Assembly (NCBI RefSeq): GCF_000156655.1
Contig: NZ_DS996841.1
Coordinates: 598,624 to 653,920, forward strand
Reading direction: 5' to 3'
DNA: 55,297 nt
Source of the DNA: Holdemanella biformis DSM 3989
GTDB taxonomy: Bacteria; Bacillota_I; Bacilli_A; Erysipelotrichales; Erysipelotrichaceae
The notes beneath the pieces were generated by a model. It worked only from the letters and a program-made list of their open reading frames with translations, was not told the origin of the DNA and made no database searches. The translations under genes and the position numbers were made by a program. Of this stretch, positions 46,912 through 54,995 are shown piece by piece. The stretch's first letter is position 1; each line of letters begins with the position of its first letter.

Positions 46912-47506
46912 TTAACTTCTCCTCTTTTAATGCATCCTCAATCTGCATATGCAACTGTTCTACCGTACTATTATTACGTAATACAATATCACTTTTTGCC
47001 ATTTTCTCTTCTGGATTCATCTGTGATACAAGTCTTGCCAAAGCTTGTTCCCTAGTAAAATTACGATACGTTTGTAGACGTGATAATGCCACATCTAAAT
47101 CAGCCACAACGCACCAAATAGAATCAAAATGTTCTTGTGCTGAAATCTCAAATAAAATTGGCATCTCCACAAAGACAATTAAGCTCTCTTGTTCATGGAT
47201 CCATTTGTGCATTTCATCAAAGATTAAAGGATGTAGAATCGCTTCTACTTGTTTTCGATGCTCTACATTTGAAAACATATAGGAAGCTAGACTCTCCTTA
47301 ATAATTTCTCCATTCGAATCCAATTCAACAATGTGTAAATCATTTAATTTCTGATAACCCAAATTTCCCTTTTTTAATAAATCCGCATTGACCTGATCAC
47401 AATCTAAAACAGGATATTTTTTTCTTAGATATCGAGAAATTTCGCTCTTTCCTGAGCCCATTGATCCCGTGATTCCGATTACTTTCTTTTTTGACATTTT
47501 GGACAT
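46901..47506 (-). CDS. coaE: Dephospho-CoA kinase
   Basis: 201-aa enzyme of the last CoA-synthesis step. The P-loop is GITGSMGSGKSEISR (residues 10-24), with the CoA-domain LDCDQVNADLL and the lid motif RLVSQMNPEEKMAKSDIVLRN. ATG 47506 is chosen because GGGGG is nine bases upstream, within the mutM 3' end; the frame extends 5' without a start signal. It overlaps mutM by 28 bases. Confidence 0.95.
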   Translation of the reverse strand: MSKMSKKKVIGITGSMGSGKSEISRYLRKKYPVLDCDQVNADLLKKGNLGYQKLNDLHIVELDSNGEIIKESLASYMFSNVEHRKQVEAILHPLIFDEMHKWIHEQESLIVFVEMPILFEISAQEHFDSIWCVVADLDVALSRLQTYRNFTREQALARLVSQMNPEEKMAKSDIVLRNNSTVEQLHMQIEDALKEEKLNGD

Positions 47507-48300
47507 AAATAAGTCCCCCTTTGTGATACAGTTATTTTTTTTATTGCATGATGACACACTTTACATTGTGTCTGATCATGTACTTTTAAATGAAGTTGAA
47601 AACGCCCCGTTACACCTAAACTTGATGTATAGGAACGAATGGTCGTTCCACCATAGTGTGTGGCTCCTTGCAAGATCCGTCTTGTTTCTAAAACAATTTT
47701 GTCACAATCTTTTTTTGATAACTTGCAAGCACGACTTCTTGGATCTAAGCCTAGCGCAAAACATATCTCATCGGCATAAATATTTCCAATACCTGCCATA
47801 ATCGATTGATCCAAAAGACAAGATTTTAAATTTCGTTTTAATGTATGAATACAATGATAGAAATACATTCCATCTACTCTTTGATCCATATAATCATATC
47901 CAACATTTTTAAAACAAGGATATGCATGAATATCTTCTTTTTTAGAATACAAATACATTCTTCCAAACTTTCGAGTATCATGATACGACATACAGATTCC
48001 ATTATTTAATTTGAATACGACATGAATATGTTTGTCCTCGCAAATTTTATCATAAAGATAAAACTTGCCTTCCATTCTTAGATGAACAACTAAATCATAA
48101 TCATCTAAGCCAAAAATCAAATATTTTCCAAGCCGATTAAATGTACGAAAGGATTGCCCAATCAATCGATGTTTAAAAGTTTCTACTTCTACATTATCAA
48201 CAATCTTAGGATAATATATCAATACATCTTCAATTGAAATATCTTTAATTTGTGTTTCCAACGTACTTAATACGGTTTGTACTTCCGGTGCTTCCGGCAT
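47479..48300 (-). CDS. mutM: Formamidopyrimidine-DNA glycosylase
   Basis: 273-aa base-excision repair enzyme removing 8-oxoguanine and opened purines. The N-terminus MPEAPEVQTV carries catalytic Pro2 and Glu3. The Lys in RLGKYLIFGL (about residue 59) contacts phosphate. The C-terminal zinc finger has two Cys pairs (CKVCHH and LCPKCQ). It directly follows polA with a shared base, giving a repair pair. Confidence 0.96.
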   Translation of the reverse strand: MPEAPEVQTVLSTLETQIKDISIEDVLIYYPKIVDNVEVETFKHRLIGQSFRTFNRLGKYLIFGLDDYDLVVHLRMEGKFYLYDKICEDKHIHVVFKLNNGICMSYHDTRKFGRMYLYSKKEDIHAYPCFKNVGYDYMDQRVDGMYFYHCIHTLKRNLKSCLLDQSIMAGIGNIYADEICFALGLDPRSRACKLSKKDCDKIVLETRRILQGATHYGGTTIRSYTSSLGVTGRFQLHLKVHDQTQCKVCHHAIKKITVSQRGTYLCPKCQKRK

Positions 48301-50876
48301 TATTTTGCCTCATACCAAGACTTGCCAACACTAATGCTTGCCTTTAATGGAACCTTTAATTCCATTGCACTTTCCATTGTTTCTTTGACAAGTTTTTGCA
48401 TCAAGTCCAACTCTTCATCTGGCACCAAGAAAATCAATTCATCATGGATCTGAAGAAGCATTTTTGAGTTTACGTTGGCATCCTTTAAAGCTTGATCCAT
48501 TTTCAACATCGCAATCTTAATCAAGTCTGCTGCACTGCCCTGGATTGGCGCATTCATCGCCGCACGCTTACCAAATTCTCGTGTCATAAAATTCTTGTCA
48601 TTGATTTCTGGAATTTCTCTTCTTCGATGGAATAATGTTTCTACATATCCATTTTCTTTACAGAAATCAATCAATTGATTCATATACTCATGAATTTTTG
48701 GATAACTTTCAAAATACATCTTCATAAACTCACCCGCCTCTTTGCGTGTGATATTTAATTGTGATGATAAACCAAATTCCGTTTGACCATATACAATTCC
48801 AAAGTTTACTGTCTTTGCGATTCTTCTTTTGTGTTCATCCACTTCTTCTGGTGAACAATTAAAAATCAACGTTGCCGTTTTTGTATGAATATCCAATCCT
48901 TCATTAAACGCTTTAATCATATGATCTTCATTTGCCATATGTGCAAGCATTCTTAGTTCAATTTGCGAATAATCAGCTGACAATAAGTGATAACCCTCTT
49001 GAGCAACAAAAGCTTTACGAATTTCTTTTCCCAACTCATCACGAATACTAATATTTTGAAGATTTGGTTCACTACTTGAAAGTCTTCCTGTTTGTGTCAT
49101 GGTTTGATTAAAAGAAGTATGAATCTTTTGATCTGAACGAATATGTTTTTTCAAACCATCAATATATGTACTAGATACTTTTGATATTTTACGATATTCC
49201 AAGATATCATCCACGATTGGATGTTTTCCACGAAGCTTTTCGAGTACATCAGCAGAAGTCGAACGCTTCTTACCGCCAGAGCTTAAATTTAATTCATCAA
49301 ATAAAACATTCGCCAATTGTTTTGGAGAATTGATGTTAAAAATCATGCCGGCATGAGAATAAATTTGTTGAGCCAAAGTCTCTAGCTTTTCATTTAATAA
49401 AGCCCCATATTCATCCAAGAAGCTTTCTTGAATCGAAATCCCTTCTTGTTCCATAGAAAATAATACTCGTGTAAGTGGCATTTCAATTTCTCTATATAAA
49501 GAAAGCACATTTTCTTCTTTTAAAGATTGAAGGATTTCACCTTTCTTTTCATATAACTGTTGTGTCAAACTATGACAAAGTGCTTGTTCTCTATTCAAAC
49601 TAAAAGCAGGTTCTTCTTTCGTCTTTTTGGATACATCATGAAAAGATTCTGGCAAAGTAATATGAAGAGCTTCTAGTACTGCATCACTATCTGTTGCAGT
49701 AGAATTCAATAAGAATCCTGCAATATGAAGATCATCATTAAATGTATTCCATTTAAATCCATATCGATCTAATAGATGCATCATTTCTTTGGTATCCCAT
49801 GTACTAATTTCTTTTGTTTCTAATATTTTTTTAAAGTTTGTATCTTCCAACGCATTTTCTACGGAAATATAGTAAATTGTCTTATCTTTTGGAATCATAA
49901 AGCCATATAATTGCTGATCTAAGTATGGTTGTTGTGTACATACTGGTAGTACCATTAAATCCTCTATATCAAACATTTCAAAATGTTCCACTTCTTTTAA
50001 TGGCCATTTTTCGTTCTTAGCTTGCTTTGTTCGATTCACTAAAGATCGCATTTCATATTTTTCATAGAATCCATTTACATCTTCTTGAATTCCTGTAAAC
50101 TCACAATCATTTAAACTAAACGGAAGTTCCATCTTTGTATAAATGGTTGCCAATTCTAAAGACATAAACGCATTGTCTTTATCTTTTTCCAGCTTTTCCT
50201 TTAATTTCCCCTTTACCTCATCAATATGGGCATAAACATTTTCTACAGTTGAATATTGATTCAATAAACGCAAAGCCGTTTTTTCACCAACACCTTGCAC
50301 ACCTGGAATATTGTCGGCTGTATCTCCCATTAGTCCTTTCATATCAATGACTTGGCTTGGTGTAATTCCATATGTATCGAATAGATTTTGTTCGTCCATC
50401 AATTCCATTTCACTTAAGCCTTTTTTCATTAAAAGAACATGTGTACTTGGATCAATCAATTGAAGTAAGTCGCGATCACTTGTTAGAATGGTTGTTTGAA
50501 TATCATTACAACATTTAGCCATACTTCCAATAATATCATCCGCTTCATAACCCTCTTGTTCATAACGCTTGATTCCAGCTGCATCTAAATATTCTCTTAC
50601 AATTGGAAATTGTACGATCAATTCCTCATCTAAGGGTTTACGTGTTCCTTTATAGGCTGCAAATTGTTTGTGTCTAAAAGTCGGTTTTCCTGCATCCCAA
50701 GCAACTAGAATCTTGTCGGGCTCAATAATATCAATTGCCTTATTTAACATCATCACAAAGCCATAAACTGCATTGGTTGGAATCCCATTGGATGTTGTCA
50801 TTCTGTGTGTATATAAAGTTGCATAATATGCACGAAATAGCATGGAGTTTCCATCTAATAATAATAGTTTTTTCAT
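48300..50876 (-). CDS. polA: DNA polymerase I (5' nuclease plus polymerase; exonuclease domain inactive)
   Basis: 858 aa. The 5'-3' nuclease domain (1-290) has LLLDGNSMLFRAYYA, EGYEADDIIGS and GLMGDTADNIPGV. The middle region (about 300-460) occupies the place of the 3'-5' exonuclease but lacks the DxE metal-binding motif. The polymerase domain contains motif A SADYSQIELRMLAH, motif B RRIAKTVNFGIVYGQ and motif C LQIHDELIFL. It starts the polA-mutM-coaE-dnaB-dnaI run; an AAAGAGG box is near the ATG. It lies after the mreD terminator. Confidence 0.97.
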   Translation of the reverse strand: MKKLLLLDGNSMLFRAYYATLYTHRMTTSNGIPTNAVYGFVMMLNKAIDIIEPDKILVAWDAGKPTFRHKQFAAYKGTRKPLDEELIVQFPIVREYLDAAGIKRYEQEGYEADDIIGSMAKCCNDIQTTILTSDRDLLQLIDPSTHVLLMKKGLSEMELMDEQNLFDTYGITPSQVIDMKGLMGDTADNIPGVQGVGEKTALRLLNQYSTVENVYAHIDEVKGKLKEKLEKDKDNAFMSLELATIYTKMELPFSLNDCEFTGIQEDVNGFYEKYEMRSLVNRTKQAKNEKWPLKEVEHFEMFDIEDLMVLPVCTQQPYLDQQLYGFMIPKDKTIYYISVENALEDTNFKKILETKEISTWDTKEMMHLLDRYGFKWNTFNDDLHIAGFLLNSTATDSDAVLEALHITLPESFHDVSKKTKEEPAFSLNREQALCHSLTQQLYEKKGEILQSLKEENVLSLYREIEMPLTRVLFSMEQEGISIQESFLDEYGALLNEKLETLAQQIYSHAGMIFNINSPKQLANVLFDELNLSSGGKKRSTSADVLEKLRGKHPIVDDILEYRKISKVSSTYIDGLKKHIRSDQKIHTSFNQTMTQTGRLSSSEPNLQNISIRDELGKEIRKAFVAQEGYHLLSADYSQIELRMLAHMANEDHMIKAFNEGLDIHTKTATLIFNCSPEEVDEHKRRIAKTVNFGIVYGQTEFGLSSQLNITRKEAGEFMKMYFESYPKIHEYMNQLIDFCKENGYVETLFHRRREIPEINDKNFMTREFGKRAAMNAPIQGSAADLIKIAMLKMDQALKDANVNSKMLLQIHDELIFLVPDEELDLMQKLVKETMESAMELKVPLKASISVGKSWYEAK

Positions 50877-50915
50877 CTGAATACCTCTTTTCTTCTATTT
50901 TAACACATATGAAAA

Positions 50916-50946
50916 GAAGGAAACGAATCCACGACTCATTTCCTTC
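50916..50946 (-). terminator. mreCD terminator
   Basis: On the minus strand GAAGGAAATGA (50946-50936) pairs with TCGTTTCCTTC (50926-50916) with one wobble pair, followed by TTTTC. The mreD stop codon lies in the stem. Confidence 0.75.
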
Positions 50947-51502
50947 GAATATTTTGCATGTGCAACTTTTCCATTCGTTTAAAACGAATATTTTTTATAG
51001 TTGCATATCGATTGAATACTGTAATAATATAGAGCAATACAAATATCCAAGCCCCATTAAATATTAATGTAAGTGCTTCAACGTGAATAAACCATTTCAC
51101 AAAGCTCATTGTAAGATATCCAAATAATTTTGCACCCAAAAAACAAATTAAATCATTTATAAACATCATTAAAAAGACAAGGGCAAATTGTACCCAGTGA
51201 TCTTGATCCATTGCATTTTTAAATAGTCCCGATAGCCATCCAAAAAGGCCAAATAGAATCATTTTAAAAAACCAATCCGAAGTAAAGAACAATCCTACAC
51301 AAAGGCCGCATAGGCATGCATATAAAAGTCGATTTAAGCTTTTTTCATGACTCACAACAAGTATGCATCCACAAAAACATAAATGACTGACAAAAGATAA
51401 GGAAGAATATGTAAAATCCACACTGAATAAAGATGCATTCATTTGATCAAGTATTGCTAAAATCAATAAGAAAATAAATGAGCAACGTTCTTTATTTATC
51501 AT
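50936..51502 (-). CDS. mreD: Rod-shape determining protein MreD-like
   Basis: 188 aa with five to six hydrophobic segments and a basic C-terminal tail (RFKRMEKLHMQNIRRK). It follows mreC with a four-base overlap, which is the main reason for the call because MreD is poorly conserved. MreD and MreC organise lateral cell-wall synthesis with MreB and RodA/PBP2. No mreB lies in this window. Confidence 0.8.
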   Translation of the reverse strand: MINKERCSFIFLLILAILDQMNASLFSVDFTYSSLSFVSHLCFCGCILVVSHEKSLNRLLYACLCGLCVGLFFTSDWFFKMILFGLFGWLSGLFKNAMDQDHWVQFALVFLMMFINDLICFLGAKLFGYLTMSFVKWFIHVEALTLIFNGAWIFVLLYIITVFNRYATIKNIRFKRMEKLHMQNIRRK

Positions 51503-52335
51503 TTACTCTCCTCTTTTCCAATCACAAGACAATAGTCAAAGCTTTTCATATTCGATACCGGCGAAACATAGACTGTTGAAATAATCGAATCATCGTTTAA
51601 AGACACATCTTTTACTTCTCCAATTAAGATTCCACTCGGATAATTTCCACCCTTACCACTTGTAGCTACTTTTTGTCCTTTTGTGACAATCGCATCATTA
51701 TCAAATAATGAAACACGATAGGCCTTCTTTTCAGTATCATAAGACTGTAGCACACCTTCTACGCTTGTTCCATCTTCTAATGACATCTTGATTGCAATAT
51801 CATTATTCAAATGTTGACTTGTCAACAACTGAACAGTACTTGTAACGGTTTGTACACTATCCACTAATCCTATAGCGCCATCGCTTGTTGCCACAAGCAT
51901 ATTTTTTTCGACACCTTGTTTTTTTCCTGCTGAAATCGTTACCGTCTGAAGCCATGAATCGCCTGAACGTTCTAATACAGATACACTGATTGTCTTAGCA
52001 TCCCCTAGACCACCTTTCATTTCCAACAAGGCTTCAAGTTGTTTGTTTTTATTTCTTTCATCTTCATATGCCGTTTGATAGTTTTTTTGTTGAGCTAATT
52101 GTTTCGTCAAATATTCATTATCGTCATAGGCATGCCATAAATTTGAAAAATCATTTACCGCATTTCCAATCGATGATAGTGGATATTGAATCAAACCATA
52201 TTTCAAATATGTCCAAGCACTGTAACCAATATTTGTGATGGAGTTTTGTCTTAAGCCAAACATAGCACACGCTAATATACATAAAACGACAATAATCGTA
52301 AGTAATCTTTTTTGAATTCGAGTAAATTTACGCAT
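51499..52335 (-). CDS. mreC: Rod-shape determining protein MreC
   Basis: 278 aa with one N-terminal membrane helix (about residues 9-28), a coiled coil (about 65-105, rich in Gln, Lys and Glu) and an extracytoplasmic beta-barrel region with SGDSWLQTVTISAG and SGKGGNYPSGILIGEV. ATG 52335 follows GGGGG by five bases; an in-frame ATG at 52347 overlaps that box. A good promoter lies upstream. It anchors elongation enzymes at the outer face of the membrane. Confidence 0.93.
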   Translation of the reverse strand: MRKFTRIQKRLLTIIVVLCILACAMFGLRQNSITNIGYSAWTYLKYGLIQYPLSSIGNAVNDFSNLWHAYDDNEYLTKQLAQQKNYQTAYEDERNKNKQLEALLEMKGGLGDAKTISVSVLERSGDSWLQTVTISAGKKQGVEKNMLVATSDGAIGLVDSVQTVTSTVQLLTSQHLNNDIAIKMSLEDGTSVEGVLQSYDTEKKAYRVSLFDNDAIVTKGQKVATSGKGGNYPSGILIGEVKDVSLNDDSIISTVYVSPVSNMKSFDYCLVIGKEESK

Positions 52336-52357
52336 AATATCCCCCAAACTAACTTAT

Positions 52358-52386
52358 ATTATAGCGATAAACCCTCCTTCTTTCAA
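52358..52386 (-). promoter_or_regulatory. mreCD promoter
   Basis: TTGAAA (52386-52381), 17 bases, TATAAT (52363-52358), 22 bases before the mreC ATG. The -35 overlaps the last codons of radC. Confidence 0.75.
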
Positions 52387-53057
52387 TCGAGATATTTGTG
52401 CTCTTTAAATGAATAATATTGATTTTTACATACAATAATATGATCCACTAAACAAACCCCCATTGTCATCGCTACATGAACCATTTTGTAAGTTACTTCA
52501 AAATCTGCTTTTGAAGGCGTACAATCCCCCGAGGGATGATTATGTGCAATCAATACTGAATTTGCGTTTTGTAAAAAAGCCTCCTTAAATACTTCACGTG
52601 GATGTACCACGCTTTCATTTAATGTTCCTTTAAATAAAACACGATGCGAAATTAGCTTGCTTTTTGTGTCTAGATAAAGGGCGATAAAGCATTCTTGCGA
52701 CATAGTTCCATACTCAAATTTGAACCATTCGATCACATCTTCTGGTTTTAAAATAGGAGCATGATATACTTTTGATTTAATAACACGCTTACTAAGTTCT
52801 ACACTTGCCAAAAGTTGTAAAGCCTTAACTTCACGAATTCCTTGAATCTGCATCAATGTATTTACGTGCATTGTCATTAATTTTGATAAACCTTCACTTT
52901 CTTTCAACACATCAGATGCAATTTCAAATACGGAACGGTTTTTATTTCCGCTTTGCAGAATCAACGCAACCAATTCTAGATCGCTTAATGATTCTAAACC
53001 ATAGCGCAACGCTTTTTCTCGTGGGCGTTGCTCCACTTCCATCTCTTTTACCTTCAT
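52383..53057 (-). CDS. radC: RadC-family JAMM domain protein
   Basis: 224 aa. An N-terminal helix-hairpin-helix part (RPREKALRYGLESLSDLELVAL) is followed by the MPN/JAMM metal-binding motif HNHPSGDCTPSKADFEVT (about residues 171-188). RadC was once assigned to DNA repair, but its biochemical role is unknown. Start choice is open: the ATG at 53057 has only a TATAAG-like box five bases upstream, while the ATG at 53042 has AAGG eight bases before it. It is upstream of mreC, a common neighbour. Confidence 0.93.
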   Translation of the reverse strand: MKVKEMEVEQRPREKALRYGLESLSDLELVALILQSGNKNRSVFEIASDVLKESEGLSKLMTMHVNTLMQIQGIREVKALQLLASVELSKRVIKSKVYHAPILKPEDVIEWFKFEYGTMSQECFIALYLDTKSKLISHRVLFKGTLNESVVHPREVFKEAFLQNANSVLIAHNHPSGDCTPSKADFEVTYKMVHVAMTMGVCLVDHIIVCKNQYYSFKEHKYLD

Positions 53058-53110
53058 ATACTCTTATACGAAAAAAAATACACTTTTTTTAATTTATTTT
53101 CATTTTTTGC

Positions 53111-53139
53111 TTGCAAAGAAGAGAATCACATGATATATT
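53111..53139 (+). promoter_or_regulatory. tRNA-His promoter
   Basis: TTGCAA (53111-53116), 17 bases, TATATT (53134-53139). The -35 region reads TTGCTTGCAA, the same ten bases as the other tRNA promoter at 55266-55275. Confidence 0.7.
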
Positions 53140-53160
53140 ATACAAGCGTTAAGCAATTAT

Positions 53161-53238
53161 GGCGGTTGTGGTGAAGTTGGTTAACACAGCGGATTGTGGC
53201 TCCGTCACGCGCGCGTTCGAATCGCGTCAGCCGCCCCA
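53161..53238 (+). tRNA. tRNA-His (anticodon GTG)
   Basis: The gene folds into a cloverleaf: an eight-pair acceptor with encoded G at position -1 facing C73, D arm GTGGTGAAGTTGGTTAACAC, anticodon loop TTGTGGC and T arm with TTCGAAT. The 3' CCA is encoded (53236-53238). The extra G -1 is the identity element of tRNA-His. Confidence 0.96.
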
Positions 53239-53249
53239 CAAAGATTTTT

Positions 53250-53276
53250 AAGCTTCGAGAGATCGAAGCTTTTTTC
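53250..53276 (+). terminator. tRNA-His terminator
   Basis: AAGCTTCGA (53250-53258), GAGA loop, TCGAAGCTT (53263-53271), followed by TTTT. Confidence 0.92.
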
Positions 53277-53305
53277 TTTACTTTTTTTTATTTTATTTGT
53301 ATATT
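53277..53305 (+). promoter_or_regulatory. Promoter of the thioredoxin-like lipoprotein, predicted leaderless
   Basis: TTTACT (53277-53282), 17 bases, TATATT (53300-53305), six bases, ATG (53312). The -35 follows the tRNA-His terminator T-run. The six bases are AGGAGC, an SD-like string too close to the ATG to act normally. Confidence 0.6.
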
Positions 53306-53311
53306 AGGAGC

Positions 53312-53881
53312 ATGAAAAAATTTTTACTCATACTTTTAAGTCTTACATTATGTGCGTGTCAAACACAAACAAAGAGTACAACTTCAACTTCAAAAAAGGC
53401 TTGTGATGTTACAAGTGAAGAAAAAACATGCAACACAAAAGATGACACAAAAACTAATTTTAATGAAATTAGTTTTGATGAAGCTATTCAATATTTTACA
53501 CAAGAAAAATCAGATGTTTTATATTTCGGATTTTCAAGTTGTCCTTGGTGCAAAGAAGCAAAACCCATTTTAAAGAAAGTGGCCAAAGAAAACGGAATCG
53601 ACATCCAATATGTAAAGGTAAGAGATGAAGAAAAAAATCGTCTTTACACGGATGAGCAAAAAGCGATTATTGAACCATATATCCAAGATTATATGTCCAA
53701 TAATGATGAAGGTGTTCTAACCTTATACGTTCCTTTAGTACTTGTGGTAAAGGATGGAAAAGTCGTTGATGGACATGAAGGAACATTAGAAAGTCATGAT
53801 GCGACCGAAAGAAAAATGACGGATGATGAAAAAAAAGAGTTAACAAAAATCTATACAAAATTAATGAGTGAAGCCAATTAA
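53312..53881 (+). CDS. Thioredoxin-fold lipoprotein with CPWC motif
   Basis: 189 aa. A lipoprotein signal (MKKFLLILLSLTLCAC, acceptor Cys at about residue 16) is followed by a Thr/Ser/Lys-rich linker containing two further Cys. The thioredoxin-like domain has FGFSSCPWCKEAKPIL at about residues 73-88 and the cis-Pro region LYVPLVLVVKDGK. It resembles bacteriocin-transport accessory-type thioredoxins and probably handles disulfides outside the membrane. The start at 53312 is chosen for the signal peptide; the in-frame TTG at 53297 would lie in the promoter. Confidence 0.82.
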   Translation: MKKFLLILLSLTLCACQTQTKSTTSTSKKACDVTSEEKTCNTKDDTKTNFNEISFDEAIQYFTQEKSDVLYFGFSSCPWCKEAKPILKKVAKENGIDIQYVKVRDEEKNRLYTDEQKAIIEPYIQDYMSNNDEGVLTLYVPLVLVVKDGKVVDGHEGTLESHDATERKMTDDEKKELTKIYTKLMSEAN

Positions 53882-53892
53882 CTTCACCCATT

Positions 53893-54747
53893 TTATTTTC
53901 TTCGTATTTTGATTTGATCATCCAAATTCAATTGTCCAATCAATAAACTAGAATTCACATCATGCATTTTATAGTTTGACACAATTTGTTTGGAATCAAA
54001 ATTGGCATAACAATATTTGCATCCGTGTAAACAAGAATTGTAAGCACCAACATCCACCATATTCACACAATGGCAATCTCTTGCCTTCCACTCTTTAAAA
54101 AGCTTGCCTGTTCTTTCAAAAGCATATTTAATGCTGATGCAACAATCCTTTTCATCCCCAATTTGATATTTATTTTCCATACAACTAATGATCTTTATAT
54201 TGTTTTTTTCGAACTCTTCTTTTAATTTAAGATATTCCTCATTGGATGGTTCATGATAATCCAAATGATTATTTCGAACATTTTTATAATCATCCACAAA
54301 AGAGACAATCATTTTAGATACATATCCTTTTAACATTGTGCATAATTTGTTAAAAGCACGAACGTGATAATCAACATTATATTTGGAATTCAAAAGGATA
54401 GGATCATATCGAACACATACGTTTTCTTTGCCTAAATAAGATGATAGCTTTTTAATGCATTCAATGACTTGTTTCTTATCCAAAACATTAGGCTCCATAT
54501 CTTTAAAGTATCCAGTGATGGTAACTTGTAGCTGAATGGGTACAGAAAATAGATGTATCGTATCTAATAATGGCAATGGATTTTTTGTGCAAAATACAAT
54601 CATATCTACATCCGATACAAAGATACGACTGACAAGTTTTGGATTAAAAGGGTTTCTTACATCAAAATATCCTTCATTCCATCGGTTCACAAACCAATCC
54701 ATATAATAGGCGACAATATCTGTTCTTCCACTTGCGTTAATAATCAT
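53893..54747 (-). CDS. DUF1848 family protein
   Basis: 284 aa. The opening NASGRTDIVAYYMDWFVNRW and FCTKNPLPLL are family hallmarks, with RYDPILLN in the middle. The C-terminal part carries CHCVNMVDVGAYNSC and CLHGCKYCYAN, in which CxxxCxxC has the spacing of a radical-SAM cluster site but sits at the C-terminal end. The function is unknown; a metal- or iron-sulfur-binding repair or modification enzyme is conceivable. No Shine-Dalgarno precedes the ATG; a promoter box ends six bases before it. It is convergent with the lipoprotein gene. Confidence 0.88.
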   Translation of the reverse strand: MIINASGRTDIVAYYMDWFVNRWNEGYFDVRNPFNPKLVSRIFVSDVDMIVFCTKNPLPLLDTIHLFSVPIQLQVTITGYFKDMEPNVLDKKQVIECIKKLSSYLGKENVCVRYDPILLNSKYNVDYHVRAFNKLCTMLKGYVSKMIVSFVDDYKNVRNNHLDYHEPSNEEYLKLKEEFEKNNIKIISCMENKYQIGDEKDCCISIKYAFERTGKLFKEWKARDCHCVNMVDVGAYNSCLHGCKYCYANFDSKQIVSNYKMHDVNSSLLIGQLNLDDQIKIRRK

Positions 54748-54753
54748 AGATTT

Positions 54754-54782
54754 ATTAAACTAAGAAACAAAAAAATAGTCAA
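54754..54782 (-). promoter_or_regulatory. DUF1848 gene promoter, predicted leaderless
   Basis: TTGACT (54782-54777), 17 bases, TTTAAT (54759-54754), six bases, ATG (54747). No Shine-Dalgarno. Confidence 0.6.
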
Positions 54783-54788
54783 TATAAA

Positions 54789-54812
54789 GAAAAAAGCCAT
54801 CCTAAGATGACT
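54789..54812 (-). terminator. Terminator of the tRNA operon
   Basis: On the minus strand AGTCATC (54812-54806), four-base loop, GATGGCT (54801-54795), followed by five T residues; one G-U pair. Confidence 0.82.
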
Positions 54813-54824
54813 TATATTTCTAAA

Positions 54825-54900
54825 TGGCGGTCCAGATGGGACTCGAACCCACGATCTCCTCCGTGACAGGGAGGCATGTTAACCACTACACCACTGGACC
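54825..54900 (-). tRNA. tRNA-Asp (anticodon GTC), copy 2
   Basis: 76-base cloverleaf with acceptor GGTCCAG, anticodon loop CTGTCAC, T arm GTGGGTTCGAGTCCCAT and encoded CCA. It is identical to the copy at 54996-55071. It is last in the tRNA operon. Confidence 0.96.
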
Positions 54901-54916
54901 AATATTCAATTTTAAA

Positions 54917-54990
54917 TGGAGCAGATGAGGGGAATTGAACCCCCGTATCAGCCTTGGCAAGGCTGTGTTCTACCATTGAACTACATCTGC
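54917..54990 (-). tRNA. tRNA-Gly (anticodon GCC)
   Basis: 74-base cloverleaf with acceptor GCAGATG, anticodon loop TTGCCAA, T arm with GTTCAAT and encoded CCA. It lies between two identical tRNA-Asp genes. Confidence 0.96.
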
Positions 54991-54995
54991 ATGAA

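Noticed and set aside
53042-53100. radC as a sixth leaderless gene
   Set aside because: TATAAG lies five rather than six bases before ATG 53057, there is no good -35, and the ATG at 53042 has a usable AAGG.
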